A stretch of 64,000 bases of DNA from Cristatella mucedo. Its lineage: Eukaryota > Bryozoa > Phylactolaemata > Cristatellidae. Where the stretch lies: contig WPIO01000003.1 of NCBI GenBank assembly GCA_009760855.2, positions 1,281,001 to 1,345,000 on the forward strand, given 5' to 3'. Below, piece by piece: positions 51,001-62,569 of this stretch (the first letter of the stretch is position 1; every line of letters starts with the position of its first letter). Made by a program: the position numbers and the translations under genes. Below the pieces are notes generated by a model that saw only the letters and a list, made by a program, of their open reading frames with translations, had not been told where the DNA came from and searched no databases.

Positions 51001-54000
51001 GAGTAACCGTTCCAAGCTAGACTTTGTGATCAAAAGGCACAATCCATCAGACTTCAGTTAAGTTAGCATTAGCAACCAAGTTGAGATTACCTATTGCGAA
51101 TCGAATTGCTCATCCAACCATCGTCAGGCATAACATGAGGCGATGCAACAAAAAGGATGCAGATCGTGTCTGCCAGTTGAAAATTACGTCTGCAGAAGAG
51201 AAGGGAATTATGCCTGCTTCAACAAAAAAGTGCCTGAAAAATCAAACACAAACAAAAACAGTCAAGGTCAATTCGGAGGCAAGGCTGCTGATTCTTTAGT
51301 TAAGCACCGCCAGACCAAAGCAATAGCTCTGGGCAAACAAAGTGTCACTCAGAAACTGGTAAACTATCCCTCAAAAGGTTGTCTCGACCAGCATGTCTCC
51401 TGCAGCCTCTGTATAAAATATGGGTGCTCTGTACCAAAATGAACTTTCGCTAGATGGCCACATCAGCTCCACAATCACGTCTGCCTACTTATAGCAATGC
51501 AGCATTGCAAAATTCGGGAGCGATTAGCTAAGAGTGCCACAGCCAAGTTGGTTTGGGCATTTTTCACGTCGCCTAGACTTGTGCAACTCTTTTTTCTTCC
51601 AGTTTGCGCTATAAAACGCTTGCAGGAAGTGCACAACTCGGCGGCCAAACTTGTCTGCAGTGAACCTCGAAACTGCCACGTAACACTCCGACTTCTGTCT
51701 GAAGTGCACTGGCTCCCCCGTCAAGTAGCACATCGACTTCAAGGCCCTGTTACTTGCTTTCAGAACCCTCACGTTTTTATCCAGCTTTCCTAGCTGTACG
51801 CCGATGCTTATTCCTCAGGCCTCGTTCCCTAGCACCCTCGTTCCATCCACTGACTTTTCTTGTTTATCTGCACCTATTAACCGCCTCGAACCCTTTGGAG
51901 ACCCTACTTTTAGTTCGTTTGCTCCCAAAGTGTGGAACTCGCTACGACTGACATCACGGATCCCCTAACTTCAAGGCACTTTAAAAGAAACCAAAAACTC
52001 ACTTGTTCCTCACAGCAATTTCTCCTTCTGTGGGATTTTCTCATTATCTGTGCTTCTGCATGCTGGAATTTCATGCGTTATTATATATCCCTAATTAGTT
52101 TATTCACTTCCTTTCCTGCAAATTATAAATGCCTAGAAAGAGATTAGTGTTCTAAAGGCGCTACACAGATGTACAATTATTATCATTAATCACAGAAAAG
52201 GACAGTGTGCACTGTCAAGTTGCCCTTAATTTTTTGTTAGAATAGACTGAAAGTAAATGTGTCATTGATGCTATAGTGTTCATTCGAATGATTATACATT
52301 GTCACGGGAACTTTGGTTCTTCCGTCCAGGTGTATAATTTAAACTGTTTGAAAATTCATTTATAGAAATTCTCCTGAATGAGCATAAACTAGTTCGACTT
52401 CACCAACCTTGTACAAACCTTAAATCCTTTGGAGACCGTGCATTTCGTATGCTCCCAAAGCCTGGAACTCCCTCCCGACCTGCATCAGAACATCCCCTGA
52501 CCTAACCACATTTAAAAGGAACCTAAAAACACCTATTTAGGGCAGCATTTAGTGGGTCCCTGTGATTCGTCCTTCATGTGCTTGTGCATGCTGACACTGT
52601 GCATGCTGCCACTAACCACATTTGCATGCTGACCCTGTGCATGTCACCCCTAACCATATTATTCATTTTGTTTGTTTTTCAGGCATGATTTTACTTACCA
52701 TTCAATTGCATGTCCCTTTGCAGCAAATGTAAAGCGCCTAGAAAGAGATCAAGTTCTCTGAGGGTGCTTTATCAAGTGCATTACTATTATTATTATTATT
52801 CAAGCATTCTGCTATCACGTTCGCTGCAAGGGCTGAGTTTTCAAATGGTGTGGCATTGTTCTAAGGACAACAGATACCAGGGGCCATATGTAACTTGGGT
52901 CATGCTACAAGTAGCACTAACTAGCACCACGAATGGTGAATATAGCTGACAAATAAAGCACGTCAAGGAAACGCACGGGCAGGCAAGTACCCTTTTCCGC
53001 AGTATGGAAGAGCTGTCCACGTTGATGACCATAGCCAAGGGAACATCTCAACGACCACAAAGGCAGCCAGCACCAAAGAAACTATGCACATGGCTGCCAG
53101 TCGCCATTCAACACGCATCTTGAAAGCCTAAAAATAAAGCAGCTACAGCATTACACGGCATCAGGTCCCAGTTAGCGGACAGTGTTACTGAGACCAAAGG
53201 GTGCCCAAACTGGACCATTCTCTTGCTGGTTCATTCTAAGCACACTCACTGCTGATGCTGCTACTTTGGTGGCAGTTACTTCTAGTTACCTCTAGAAGGG
53301 TCTCGAGCCCGGAGCCTCAGCAAGAGGAGATGGAGATTATCCCCCTCTCTCTTGAACCGGGCACATCCTGGCACATCATGGCCGACATCTGAATTTATGG
53401 CTACTGGCTGAATTATCCCACTGATTTTGGGGCTCACAGCATTAATCGAATCACTATCGACATAGACAGAATTTTGGATAAGTACCCTATATAAGCTCGG
53501 TGTGCAAGAATTAAGCATTACTTTAACGATTTAGCATGTGCCTCGCCGACGGAATGGCAATGCAGACACCTTGCCGACCCGGAAGTATGGGTACTGGGCG
53601 TACTATAGATAAGTACCATCCTTGTACTACAAAGAGGTGGGAGCAGAAATACAATGCAGACTGATGCTTTAAATGCTGGCAATCATCGAAAGATGTCCTT
53701 ATATTTGAAAATGGTGAATCTGCTGGCTAAGATGGTCAGATTTTTGGTGCTTTTGTAACAAGCCTGCAAGTAGGACTACTAAAGCCCACCAAGATAATGT
53801 TCTTGGAAGGATAACTGATGTATGGCCAGAGTTTCCAGATGCTCTGCTTCTTTGGCTCGTATTCTAAAAAGCTCGTACACTTAGAATTCCGGGAATAAGT
53901 TTTTTGGATTGAAAGTGTATATATTACACACAAATGTATTTACAGGATCCATTAGATATCACTTGCTTAGCAACTAGTCGCCACAGGAGATTCCCTGGTG

Positions 54001-54537
54001 CTGTTGGCCGATTTTTACATAAACCCGATTGTATACCTACAAAATGGACTCAGGATCTGTCGATGGCCGGCTTGCTGATAACTGTTGGAAACGAAAACAC
54101 CCCGGCGGCTGAGGACGATATTGTACCCTTAAAATGGTAGGGTATGAGATTTTACTTCAATGACGGATTATCTTAGTAGCGATCCAAACGGCTCAAGGTA
54201 TTCCAGGGCCCAATGCTTGTGCACTGAAATTAGTCGTTTGCATTACGCGATGCAACCACAAGCGTATACATTACGCGATGCAACCACAAGCGTCAAAATG
54301 CTCATGCAGAGCTCTCTTGCCATGAAAAAGTCGAAGGAACTAAACAGAGGCATCAAAGGTCGAGTTGTCACCAATCACAAGATGGGTCTAAGCAAAGTGA
54401 AGGTGGCACATAAGCTTGGAATTAGCACGGGCCAGCCAGCTACAACCCGAAAAAGTATTCTTGGAGTAGTAGCATTGACATCCCACCTTGCTCTGGCTGG
54501 CAACGACAGACAGAGGAGCTAGGTGCACTGGGTCAAA

Positions 54538-54617
<80 letters not shown>

Positions 54618-55263
54618 ATTTCTCCGTAAGCATCGATGTGGTTCACCACAAGACATTAAGTAACAAACGACAATGACTAGCCCACTAGAATGGCCACTTC
54701 GACATGCCCACTTTACAGCGCACGACTTGAGCCCTACTCTAAGAAACCGATGGAAGGAAATTCATGATCCACAGAGATGACGGCAGAGGACAGGCGAGCA
54801 GCTGAAGGCGAGATGAAGAGCGCCGCCTAGCCTAGCCTAGCTCACCCAGTCCCAGTGCTACTCGAAGTCTGGTGGCAGAAGTGTACATGCTTGGTCGTGC
54901 TTTTTTGTCTTGGAGCATCAGCACTCTTCAACACATTAAAGGGATTATGGACAGCATGTTCTCAGACACTAAATTTTGGGTTGACCTGTGCCAGAGCTCT
55001 TGTAGGAGAGAGCTATGTTTGGCAAATGGATAATTATAGCATGCATACATATAGGCCAGCAATGCAATTCTTTGCAGGCTGGGGTGTCCTTACTTTGGCG
55101 AGCTAACCTCCCAATCTCGACGGTATTGAGTTTCCGATGGCCAGGTTTGAGTACTCACTTCGAGCTGTAAACTGTGTCCTATCGTCTCCCAAGGAGCTTT
55201 TAAGCTCCCAAATCACTTCATACAAGTCAGAATGTTTACCAAGAGCTAACCGAGACAATGTAC
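47827..55263 (-). CDS. unidentified membrane protein gene, six phased exons
   Basis: Exons in transcript order: 55263-55159, 53863-53790, 53127-52991, 49583-49415, 48621-48517 and 48024-47827. Their phases link exactly (start 1; junctions 1, 0, 2, 0, 0; end 0) and give about 262 residues. The order is: a charged cytoplasmic-looking part, KLWPYISYPSKN, one hydrophobic segment (MCIVSLVLAAFVVVEMFPWL), then about 200 residues with few Cys and motifs such as DVVAFVGNFGG and RNLSLQWPNDHDPEIA. Topology suggests a short N-terminal cytosolic region, a membrane helix and a large lumenal domain. I do not recognise the family. The ends are incomplete on both sides. Confidence 0.7.
48140..48290 (+). mobile_element. 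SINE-B copy, 5'-truncated
   Basis: Begins at the hairpin (CACGACCTCGGTCCCGAGGC) and keeps the rest to TTTAATCGGCTAGGATT. It lies antisense in an intron of the minus-strand gene. Confidence 0.9.
48517..48621 (-). CDS. membrane gene exon 5
   Basis: Acceptor tttttttctag, donor gtgcgt. Thirty-five codons, phase 0/0: VVYVPGDSSMVASHHLTSGS then PKKLKFLDLMV. Read-through would meet a stop 11 codons later, supporting the donor. Confidence 0.75.
48630..49410. other. intron of the minus-strand gene
   Basis: No repeat family or conserved frame recognised. Confidence 0.45.
49415..49583 (-). CDS. membrane gene exon 4
   Basis: Acceptor ttttttttatag, donor gtgcgc. Phase 2 to 0. FLMNIFSSASSFVSPDVVAF, VGNFGGTAAQ, KEWALHDVFVLSPETQ. 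Confidence 0.75.
49600..50415. other. intron of the minus-strand gene
   Basis: A 114-codon minus-strand open frame (49935-50279) is present but fits no splice phase and no family. Confidence 0.4.
50420..50530 (+). mobile_element. LINE-A 3' tail
   Basis: GCAAAGCGCCTAGAAAGAGA then GAGGGCACTTTATAAA and (ATT)n-like end. Confidence 0.8.
50625..50905 (+). mobile_element. LINE-B 3' end
   Basis: CTTACGAAACGACAACTACT through the 3' UTR to GTGGAGTTACAGACGGAGAT. The best preserved LINE-B 3' terminus in the window. Confidence 0.82.
51270..52185 (+). mobile_element. old LINE-A-like copy
   Basis: Diverged RT C-terminal half: ALGKQSVTQKL, RLQEVHNSAAKLVCSEPRNC, HWLP; 3' end AAATGCCTAGAAAGAGATTA near 52130. 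It may be an older sister of LINE-A. Confidence 0.75.
52395..52800 (+). mobile_element. LINE-A 3' end
   Basis: 5'-truncated. Coding end (KSFGDRAF equivalent) with small deletions, 3' UTR, TAAAGCGCCTAGAAAGAGAT and (ATT)n at 52782-52800. Confidence 0.92.
52991..53127 (-). CDS. membrane gene exon 3 with transmembrane segment
   Basis: Acceptor tttatttttag, donor gtactt. Reads AFKMRVEWRLAAMC then a run of hydrophobic residues to EMFPWLWSSTW. The internal ATG (53118) could alternatively be the start codon of a signal-anchor protein. Confidence 0.72.
53790..53863 (-). CDS. membrane gene exon 2
   Basis: Acceptor gctttttag, donor gtgggc. Starts phase 1 and ends phase 0. YEPKKQSIWKLWPYISYPSK then NIIL. 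Basic and aromatic, just before the membrane segment. Confidence 0.68.
54241..54295 (+). repeat. 28-bp tandem duplication
   Basis: CATTACGCGATGCAACCACA plus AGCGT occurs twice in a row. Confidence 0.9.
54300..54480 (+). mobile_element. possible Tc1/mariner transposase N-terminal relic
   Basis: KELNRGIKGRVVTNHKMGLS then KVKVAHKLGIST resembles the first helix-turn-helix of Tc1-type transposases. No DDE part follows; a (TC)n tract begins 60 bp later. Confidence 0.5.
54540..54614 (+). repeat. (TC)n microsatellite
   Basis: About 37 uninterrupted TC units. Confidence 0.97.
55159..55263 (-). CDS. membrane gene exon 1 of those found
   Basis: Acceptor ttcgcag, donor gtgagt, phases 1 and 1. Contains LSRLALGKHSDLYEVIWELK and SSLGDDRTQFTAR. 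The upstream exon was not found. Confidence 0.7.
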
Positions 55264-55269
55264 CTGCGA

Positions 55270-56620
55270 ATTCAGAAAGTTATCAATAATGTAAGTATCC
55301 ACTTGTGCATGTATAACTTAGCTCGTATCTCATAATATGAAATATTAAAATACCTCACGTGTATGTTTTCATAGGTGTTCGATGAAAAATGCACAAATTG
55401 ACCAACGAAATAGCTATTTTGTCAGCCCATGTAAGGATCGACTTATAATCTCTGATAATTAAGTTTTTTCATGGACTGAGGTCCAACAAAATTTCATCAG
55501 AGCAAATGATTTGCATGAGTTCACAATATTTGTAACAAATTAGACATGCTGCCAACCTAGTTAACTTAGCATATAAAAATATTAGCAATGACCCTGCTTT
55601 TGTAGTAACTGCGACAATTTCTGGCTACCAAAATAGTCGTCATTCTCGACAGTTATTATTATCTAGTGCCATCGGAGAACTTCGAAGCAAGATTTACTAG
55701 ATGCACCTAGTATTCGACTCTATAAAAATGCATCTCACCAACAGCGGTAAGCATTTTATCAGCCATCATCGAGAGTTTGAAGCATGCTTATTTGGGCATT
55801 TACAACCATTAGTTTGATATAGTTCGAAGAGATACTTAAATTTTCTGGTGGGTGGATGAGAAAAAATCAAACAGCAATGTGGTAAACATTGAATTAAAGA
55901 TTCCTTTAATTGTGTTCTAGGCTTTAACTATCTGTTTGTTAAATACAGGCACTTAATTAAGCTACTCTTAATTTCAGGGTACATATTATAACCCATGCAG
56001 ATAACCATCGTTATTGCATTTCATGTGTTTGCCAAGACTTAAAAGCAGTGTTTTTCATCAGGAAACGTAGTGAGCTGGTTTCTTGCTCTAACTGCACTAC
56101 GATTTTTTGCATATTCTCAAGCAAGAGATCAGGCCTGTGTATGTGCATGCGCAAAACAAAAAGTCTCAAACCTTGAAAATTCCCCAGACTAGTGCCCGAA
56201 ACAGTTCTTAAGATGCATTTTACTAGAGAGGTATTTCTGGCTCATCCAAAAAATCTTACTTCGCCATCTTGGTGGTGCATCCATGATGGTGCTGCCAAAA
56301 AACTATCCTTCGAAAACTGCAGCTGTTTCTGCACCCACGTGAAACTGCCAAACAAGTTAACTGAGCCATGTTTTACTGCACCTAGTAGTTCAGCCGAGGT
56401 GGCAGCATGCACAATCTGGTACATTTACTGCTTCCTCATATTAAGCTTACCATGTGTTAGTATTTTGGTAGTGATTTTGTAAAACTCAGCACACTTTCAA
56501 ATTTGTGTTAATTCCCATGATGTGTAAATGTTTCGAGCCAACACTGTATATATTTACATGTTTATGATTATCAGCATAGATACGAGAGATAACACAGAAT
56601 TAGTGTAAGGAACTACAGCA
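55270..56620. other. AT-rich stretch, nothing firm
   Basis: Probably an upstream intron of the minus-strand gene. A strong donor (gtaaga after GATGGCGAA on the minus strand, about 56256) follows a 60-codon open frame, but its phase does not lead into the exon at 55263. Confidence 0.3.
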
Positions 56621-56627
56621 TCTGTCA

Positions 56628-56755
56628 AGCTGGTTTGGTCCAGCGGTTAAGCTGCTCACCCTGACCAAGGTCTGGCTGAGATCGTGGGCTCGAGCCCCAA
56701 GTCATATGTGAAGCGCCTGAATAGAGATTAAGTTCTCTTAGGCCACTATACAAAC

Positions 56756-56762
<7 letters not shown>
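56628..56762 (+). mobile_element. SINE-A copy
   Basis: AGCTGGTTTGGTCCAGCGGT to GAAGCGCCTGAATAGAGATT and AAATTATA, followed by (TA)n at 56760-56787. Confidence 0.92.
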
Positions 56763-56791
<29 letters not shown>

Positions 56792-57059
56792 CATACATAT
56801 GTCAAGCAAAAAGTAACGAATGACTGTGTGTGCACGCGAGTGTGCGAGCGCACAGATGTGCATGTGAGTGAGTATGTGTTAGTACATTCGTGAGTGAAAG
56901 AATGAGGCAGCAAAGTCAGCATATGACAAATAATGCAGGCTACATTTGAGAGATCACGGGTAATTATAAGAAAGGAGAGAAATAACAAGGGGTTGCACAC
57001 ACACTATGGCAGCACACTGTTAGTACAACTACTAAAACAAAACGCTTGCTAAGCAGCCA

Positions 57060-58795
57060 TAATAATAATAATAATAATAATGCATTTGATAAAGTGCCCT
57101 CAGAGAACTCAATCTCTTTCTAGGTGCTTTATATTTGCTGCAAAGGAAAATGCAATTGAATGGTGAGTAATATCATGCTTGATAAACAACATGAATAACA
57201 TGGTTAGGGGTGACATGCACTGGGTCAGCATGCAAATGTGGTTAGAAGCAGCATGCACAGTGTCAGCACGCATAAGCACATTAAGGACGAATCACAGGGG
57301 CCACAATCAGAAAATGGCAAATCACAGGGACCAACTAAATGCTGTCCTAAATAGGTGTCTAAGTTCTTTTTAAATGTGGTAAAGTCAGCGGATGTTCTGA
57401 CGCAAGTCGGGACGGAGTTCCAGGCTTTGGGAGCATACGAATTAAATGCACGGTCTCCCAAGGATTTGAGGTTTGTACGAGGTAGTGGTAAACTGTTGGA
57501 TTCCGAAAAGTGGGTGGTACGATGCTTGGCCCGGTGGGGGAGTAGATCTGAGAGATAGGCTGGAGCCAAAGAATGAAGAAACCTAAAAGTGAGCGACAAA
57601 ACCTTGAAGTCGACGTGTTGCTTGACTGGGAGCCAGTGCAGGTCGGCGATACGTGGTGTGATGTGGCAACTGCGACTCTCACGACAGACAAGCCTAGCTG
57701 CAGACTTTTTCACCAGCTGTAAGAGCCTGATTCCACATGCCGGTAGGCCAGCAAGCAGTGAGTTACAGAAGTCAAGACGGCATGTCACGAATGCATGGAC
57801 CAACTCAGACGTGGTATCCTTATCTAAACAAGCCCGAATTTTAGTAATGTTATGAAGCTGAAAATAGGCAGATTTGACTGTGGAGTTGATATGGTCGTCT
57901 AACGAGAGGTCACTTTGAAATATGACACCCAGATTTCGAGCTGATTCAACAGGAGATATGCTGGCTGAGCCAATTTTGAGCCTTAGCCTTTCCAATTTCT
58001 GAATCACACTGGGTTTGCCCATAACTAGTAAGTTAGTTTTATCATCGTTTTGTTTTAGAAAATTTGCTGCCACCCATGTGTGGATGTCATCAATACATAC
58101 AGCAAGTGAGTTGAGAGAATTCGAGGTGCTCGAAGGCTGGGAGGGACAAAAGCAAAGGTACAACTGAGTGTCATCCGCATAGAAGTGAAAGCCTAGATTG
58201 TGCTTGGCAATCACATCAGCAAGGGGGAGAGTATAAACCGTGAAAAGAACGGGACCTAGCATGGAGCCCTGAGGTACCCCATATTTCAGAGGTACCTCGG
58301 ATGATCTTGGTCCATTCACGTCAATACTCTGGAGTTCCCACAGAGATAGGACCTGAACCATTGCAGAGCAGTGCCGGTGATGCCCAGGAGAGATGAGAAG
58401 CGCTCTTAGAAGAACTTCGTGATCGATAGTATCAAAAGCTGCCGAAAGATCGAGCAAAACAAGCAGAGACACTCTACCTATGTCTGCATTCCTAATTAGG
58501 TCGTTGTATACCCTAAGCAATGCTGACTCTGTGGAGTGATTATCTCTAAAGCCGGACTGGAACTTACTAGCAAGGTTTGAAGTTTCGATTTATGAGTTCA
58601 GCTGGTCCGCCTCGACCCGTTCCAGTGTCGTTGATAAGAACGGTAGAAGGGAGACTGGGTGGTAGTTGCTCAAGTTCTCTTGGTCTAGTGTTGTGTTCTT
58701 GAGAAGTGACCTGACTACGCCTTTTTTGAAAGGTGCTGGGACATGAGCTGAGGCTAATGACATACGAATGATGTTAGTTATGCCATCTGCCACAA
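57060..58795 (-). mobile_element. LINE-A, longest copy with 431-codon open frame
   Basis: Minus strand. A continuous frame from 58520 to 57225 covers the RT core from LLVLLDLSAAFDTIDHEVLL, through GVPQGSMLGPVLFTVY and the catalytic FYADDTQLYLCF, to the C-terminal RAFNSYAPKAWNSVPTCVRT. Frameshifted 5' coding (IIRMSLASAHVPAPFKKGVV) extends to about 58793. The 3' end carries the TAAAG(C)ACCTAGAAAGAG block and (ATT)n. It lacks the endonuclease and is 5' truncated. The clade looks L2/CR1-like from the RT and the microsatellite tail. Confidence 0.95.
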
Positions 58796-58799
58796 TGAC

Positions 58800-59365
58800 A
58801 AAAGGGAGTTACAGACACAAAGAAAGCTTAGAGCCACTGGATCATGGACCTGTTAAGCAGATATTGAGTACCTACCTTCATCATGCCAACTTCCTATGAT
58901 TACAAAGCACTGGACTGTCCCCCAACATATTTTCCCAGCTGCTGGGCTAAAAGACAATACAAGTCATTGAAGCAAGAATTGGCACGAGGCATCATTGCAC
59001 ACGGTCAAGACAGGTGTCCTCATCAATGGGAGCCCTGAGTCCGACAATTTTTTATACTTTTTCCTACTAAATCCGGCAAGGGTCACGTTGTGAATCGGTA
59101 GGAAAAGAGTTGCCGTCTGAAAACAGCCCTAACGTTACCATGTTTTTTCTCACGCCTGCTCGTGACCTGCGACCGTCTTGGAGCATAAGAAAAGTCCGGT
59201 CGCATACCTGCGCCACAAGTGCCAGCCTACTTGATAAGCAGCCTTCTCCTGAGCTGCCAGTCCTCCGACCTGGTAGAACAGCCTCAGTTGAACCTAACAT
59301 CCGGGCGTATGAGCCAGAAATTGCTTTTGCTTGATCCATTCTCAGTGACTCACGTCATCATTAAC
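58800..59365. other. unassigned stretch
   Basis: Nothing recognised beyond short frames on both strands. Confidence 0.4.
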
Positions 59366-59371
59366 ATATTA

Positions 59372-59522
59372 GCAGATTTAAGTCTAATTAGTATGGCGGC
59401 AGAAGAGCATTAACGGCTATCACCACTGCTTGCAGTTAGCAATACAGGAATGTGCACTGCAGGATTCGAAACCACGACCTTGGTGGTGAAGAGCAACCAC
59501 CTTATCCCCTGGGCTTTCATGC
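59372..59522 (-). mobile_element. SINE-B copy
   Basis: Minus copy, diverged; ACTGCAGGATTCGAAACCAC marks the B-box. Confidence 0.78.
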
Positions 59523-59524
59523 AC

Positions 59525-60855
59525 AAAGATCCCTTATAACTGAGACATGACACAGAAGGCTTTCTGCTGAATAAGGGTATTACTCTCATCATGCTTACCT
59601 AGCCGATTTTATCCTGCAAGCTTAGAAATGTGGCGCCCTCAACAAGCTGAATGTATCTGAATTACAACCCAACAAGGTTTAGCAGCACCCTACAAGCTGC
59701 CACTTCTTTATTTGGTTCGTCGGCACTGTTTCATAAATAACACTCACTATGGTAGTAGCAAGAAAATAAATGCTGTACTCTGTTGGTGTATCAAGCTATA
59801 CCTAGTTGCTAAACTATAAAGAATTAACTGAGTAAATCAAACGTTCAAGGTCGATGACAGCACAACAATGAGCACAGAGTTTGGATGGTTAAGGCATACA
59901 TCCTGAGTTCTGCTCCTTCAACTAAAACCAAGGGCCGACTAAAACGGCCTTAAAGATGCTCTGGGAGTAGAGGTAGCAACGCACTAGAGATTCACATTCA
60001 GCCACGATCAGCGATAAAATAGTATTCATTGGTGTGGGTAGCAATGCTTTTGCCAACACGTTCAGGGTAACCAAACGGCCAGGTGACACACTGTACAGCA
60101 ACCTCAAGCTCTGACAGCCATGCAGGATATTGGTAGCTCGAATTTTATCGATAACCTACCAACGGCGGCAAGCGCGGGGAGCGCATTTGTGTCGAAAACA
60201 GATCGATAAGTACAGCGGCAAAAGCTCGAAAGACGTTCAAGCTCAAATTAATGGCTCAAATTATCCAATAAGTGCGTCACAGTCAGGCGCATCCCATATT
60301 TAACAAGAATTCTAGATCTCTTGGGATGCAAAAAATGTGCGGCCGGCCTCATACGCACCGCCGGTCTACGAGCTCGGTCGGGTTGGCCTACGTTACGGAG
60401 CCGATTGTTATGAGATAAATGGCATCGCTGTGAGCTGTTGGCTGCTCAGCCGGCCCTGAGTGCAGAGAAACTCCATCGATGGTTTGTGGAAGTCGGTCTT
60501 GATGGTTCTGAAGTTTGTTTGGCCAGTAAAATACACACAAGAACAACTTTAATTATAAAAATTACTTCAAAGGCTGAAGCATGTCTGAACAAAATATGTC
60601 CTAAATAAAGTTCCGTTAAGCACGTATTCGGGAGCCTCCCCACTCGGGCTAATAATTCCACAAGCCAACAAATTGTCATGCTAGGAAGTTCTAATTGAAG
60701 TTTAGCAAAAAATTATTACATATAAAATGATTGTTGGGGTCTCAGCGCAAGGCTTCTTAACGCACTCAGATCAGCGTGGTCGCAATGCACTGGAGTATTT
60801 TTCAGCCACATGTCCTGAGGCACAGCGTTGAAACGACACGTTGAGACCGCCAGTG
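59525..60855. other. unassigned stretch
   Basis: No gene or family repeat recognised. Confidence 0.4.
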
Positions 60856-61509
60856 ATGCCCAGGCGCCTCTCATCTCGCATGGGCATCGTTGGCACTGCA
60901 ATACATGGTTTAGGATATATCTCAGTGGGGCAATCCACAGCTTTGATGTCAGCAGGCAACAATCGTCAGAGGAGTCTCGTTATTGTGTGGCATCTCAGAG
61001 CTCTGTGCTGGGTCCACTTCTTTTCGCAGTTTATCCTCTTCCTTTTGCCGATATAATCACCAAGAACAATCTAGGCTTTCATTTCTATGCCGATGATTTA
61101 CAGCCTAACCTTAGCTTCGATCCCTTCCAGCAAGGCAAGCTCTCTAAACTCCCTTAGTGCATTCATTGCTGGCGTTCGGACTTGGATAGCAACACATTTT
61201 CTCAAATTGAATGACGAGAAAAATCAACATAATAGTTGCGGGAAAATATAGAATTGGTCATGAATTAGAAATCACCCATCCCTCAAAATGGGTTCTGCCT
61301 GCCTATCTCCAGTCGCATATGCACGAAATATTGGTGCCCAGTTCCAAAGTGACCTTTCACTAAGCGACTACATCGGCTCCACAGTCAAGTCTGCCTACTT
61401 TCAGCTCCACAAAATTGCAAAACTACGAGCCTGCTTAGCCAGCGATACCAAATCCAAGTTGATCAATGTATTTGGAACATTCCATCTCGAAATCTATAAC
61501 TCACTGCAT

Positions 61510-61638
61510 ATAACTCATGTGTATAGCACCCTTAGAGAGCTCAATCTCTATCCAGGCGCTCCAAATATGGCGCAGGGCTCGAGCCCATGACCTCGGTCGT
61601 TAAGTGCAAGACTCTTGACCCTTGGACCAAACCAGGGT
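61510..61638 (-). mobile_element. SINE-A nested in LINE-A
   Basis: Minus-strand copy with tail complement CTCAATCTCTATCCAGGCGC and box B complement GGGCTCGAGCCC. Confidence 0.88.
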
Positions 61639-61673
61639 GACACTGCTTGCATGTCTTCCAGCTTTGCAATGCT

Positions 61674-61842
61674 AGCTGATTTAACCGCCTCTTTTGTGTA
61701 TCGACAGAAGAGCCATTACGGCTATCACCACCGCTTGCAGTGGCGATAATGGATCACCCACGGCAGGATTTGAATTCATGACTCCGGTCCCGAGATCGTG
61801 AAAAGCAATCACCTTACCTAGTGTGCCATCACGGCTCACCGA
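61674..61842 (-). mobile_element. SINE-B nested in LINE-A
   Basis: Full-length minus copy beside the nested SINE-A; head complement GTGTGCCATCACGGCTCACC. Confidence 0.9.
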
Positions 61843-62427
61843 TAAGGCACTTCCAGTTGGTCCAAAACTCGACAGCCACGCCTGGTTGTCGAGAGCCTTG
61901 CAGTTGCCACACACATTACAACATTTCTTGCCGATCTGCACTGACTCACAGTCAAGCTGCGTATCGACTTTAAAGTTTTGTCACTCACTTTTAGGTCCCT
62001 TCATTCCCTTCTCGAACCTACCTGTCATAGGTACTCCCAAACATGCTTTGGCGGCGTACCACTCGCTCTTCTGATCAAGTTGTTTAGCTGTGCATCGAAT
62101 GTACCTCAAATTCTTTGGAGATCGTGCCTTTAGGTCGTATGCTGCCAAAGACTGGAATTCACTTCCAACCGACAGCACGACATCTCCTGCTTTAACACTT
62201 AAAAAAATCTAAAAGGAACCCGTTCTTCAAACCATTTGCTGAGTCCGTATGAATTTTTGTTTGTCTTCTTATGCATGCTGACACTGTGCATGCTACCACT
62301 ATTGACATGCTTCTTTTACAACATAGGTAGAGTGGACAGAAAGAGATTAGGTTTTCTGAGGCAAAATAAACTTGTATTGCTATTTATTAGTATAAGGATT
62401 ATTGTAATTGACTAAATATAATTAAAT

Positions 62428-62566
62428 ATAAGTCATTTGTATAGCTCCCCAAGAGAACTTAATCTCTATTCAGGCGCTTCATATATGCCTCGGGGCTCGA
62501 GCCCGCGACCTCAGCCAGACCTCGGTCGGGGTGAGCACCTTAACCTCTGGACCAAACCAGACTTCA
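62428..62566 (-). mobile_element. SINE-A copy
   Basis: Complete, near-consensus minus copy: CATTTGTATAGCTCCCCAAG at the tail and CTGGACCAAACCAGAC at the head. Confidence 0.93.
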
Positions 62567-62569
62567 GAG

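Larger units (their letters stand above)
60860..62390 (+). mobile_element. LINE-A-like copy split by two SINEs
   Basis: The RT runs from GLGYISVG-like to NNLGFHFYADDLQPNLSFDP and ISPVxxARNIGAQFQSDLSL to about 61508 (YNSLH). It resumes at about 61851 (LVQNSAA equivalent), then HWLP-like, and the 3' UTR with an AGAAAGAGATTAGG end. About 35 bp of LINE are missing at the join. An older subfamily than the copy at 57060. Confidence 0.82.

Noticed and set aside
57225-58520. 431-codon frame as a host gene
   Set aside because: It is the reverse transcriptase of LINE-A, with the YADD motif and several copies in the window.
60750-60870. Second twin-priming inversion at the 5' edge of the split LINE-A
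   Set aside because: Only about 20 bp of inverted similarity (GATGCCCAGGCG/CATGGGCATC); too short to support.
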